From: UMGS1071 sp045638545
Lineage (GTDB): Bacteria > Bacillota > Clostridia > Oscillospirales > Acutalibacteraceae
Assembly: GCA_045638545.1 (NCBI GenBank)
Contig: JAZUBL010000077.1
Coordinates: 1 to 6,125 of the forward strand
Reading direction: 5' to 3'
DNA length: 6,125 nt
Both the position numbers and the translations under genes were made by a program. Under the pieces are notes generated by a model. The model was not told the origin of the DNA. It did no database searches and was given only the letters and a program-made list of their open reading frames with translations. Positions 5,846 to 6,125 of the stretch are shown here, piece by piece; positions within the stretch are counted from its first letter, which is position 1, and every line of letters begins with the position of its first letter.

Positions 5846-6125
5846 TTACATCTTATAATAGTCTATGTTCAGCGTCAGCCATTGGTTCACTTCTGCAATG
5901 GAGCCATCCGCAATGTTCATCATCCACTCCAGAACGATTTCACCCAATGCGGTAACATAGATTCTTGCAATACGCTGACCACCGCATGGCACCATTTTGT
6001 GCACGGTAGATGCCGGTCGGAAACCAGAAGGCAGTGTGCCGATTGAAACAGCCGATGTACCCGACTGTACGGTAACGCCGCCCTGAATGACAACGTGATT
6101 TCCAAATTTACGATACATAGGCGTC
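5846..6125 (-). CDS. Phage tail/fibre-like protein, C-terminal part (5' end outside window)
   Basis: The last 90-odd residues of a minus-strand frame that stays open to the window edge are present. The ATG at 6118 has no visible ribosome binding site and the codons before it are open, so it is more likely internal than a start. The sequence (FGNHVVIQGGVTVQSG, then IGTLPSGFRPAS, then IYVTALGEIVLEW, ending LTLNIDYYKM) has the short beta-strand, Gly-rich pattern of C-terminal domains of phage tail fibres and other receptor-binding or structural proteins. It ends 12 bases before the endolysin, the usual position for a tail gene next to a lysis cassette. The exact family is not recognised. Confidence 0.7.
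   Translation of the reverse strand, partial: TPMYRKFGNHVVIQGGVTVQSGTSAVSIGTLPSGFRPASTVHKMVPCGGQRIARIYVTALGEIVLEWMMNIADGSIAEVNQWLTLNIDYYKM

Larger units (their letters stand above)
4435..6125 (-). mobile_element. Prophage, late/lysis end (continues beyond the window)
   Basis: Four consecutive minus-strand genes form a standard lysis end: tail-type protein, endolysin, XhlA-like protein and holin, followed by a terminator. Gaps are short (12, 12 and 52 bases). The element starts exactly where cotJC loses family similarity. The far end, the integrase and the regulatory genes must lie to the right of the window. Confidence 0.85.

Noticed and set aside
5564..6046. Plus-strand open frame (160 residues) opposite the amidase and tail genes
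   Set aside because: Crosses two real genes in antisense; no supporting signal.

Overview
The window comes from a spore-forming Firmicute (Clostridia or Negativicutes type). The evidence is a cotJ spore-coat operon, strong AGGAGG-type ribosome binding sites and a moderate, near-50% GC content by eye. I cannot name a genus.

Left part (about 1-3745, all on the minus strand): a large STAND-like P-loop ATPase of 977 residues has TPR-like helical repeats and a small C-terminal beta-rich domain. Upstream of it lies a short peptide-deformylase-like gene whose first active-site motif carries Met in place of the usual Gln. Upstream of that is a previously hidden 46-53 residue single-pass membrane protein gene. 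The deformylase-like gene has its own near-consensus sigma-A promoter and a terminator. The ATPase gene has a plausible extended -10 promoter directly behind that terminator, and a hairpin terminator at the window edge.

Middle part (3746-4440, plus strand): a divergent cotJA-cotJB-cotJC operon with translationally coupled (overlapping) starts. CotJA and CotJB are intact. CotJC, the manganese-catalase-like coat protein, keeps only its first 32-34 family-like residues; the reading frame then runs into unrelated sequence and stops.

Right part (about 4435-6125, minus strand): the late end of a prophage. Read in transcription order it holds the C-terminal end of a tail or fibre-like protein, an Amidase_3 endolysin with a SPOR domain, an XhlA-like coiled-coil/membrane protein, and a holin-like membrane protein, followed by a strong terminator that abuts the broken cotJC.

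The main inference is that a prophage is inserted inside cotJC, with one attachment junction at about 4421-4440. This resembles the known prophage-like elements that interrupt sporulation genes and are excised in the mother cell (skin in sigK, SP-beta in spsM). The other phage end, the integrase and the 3' part of cotJC lie outside the window, so excision and restoration of cotJC cannot be judged here.
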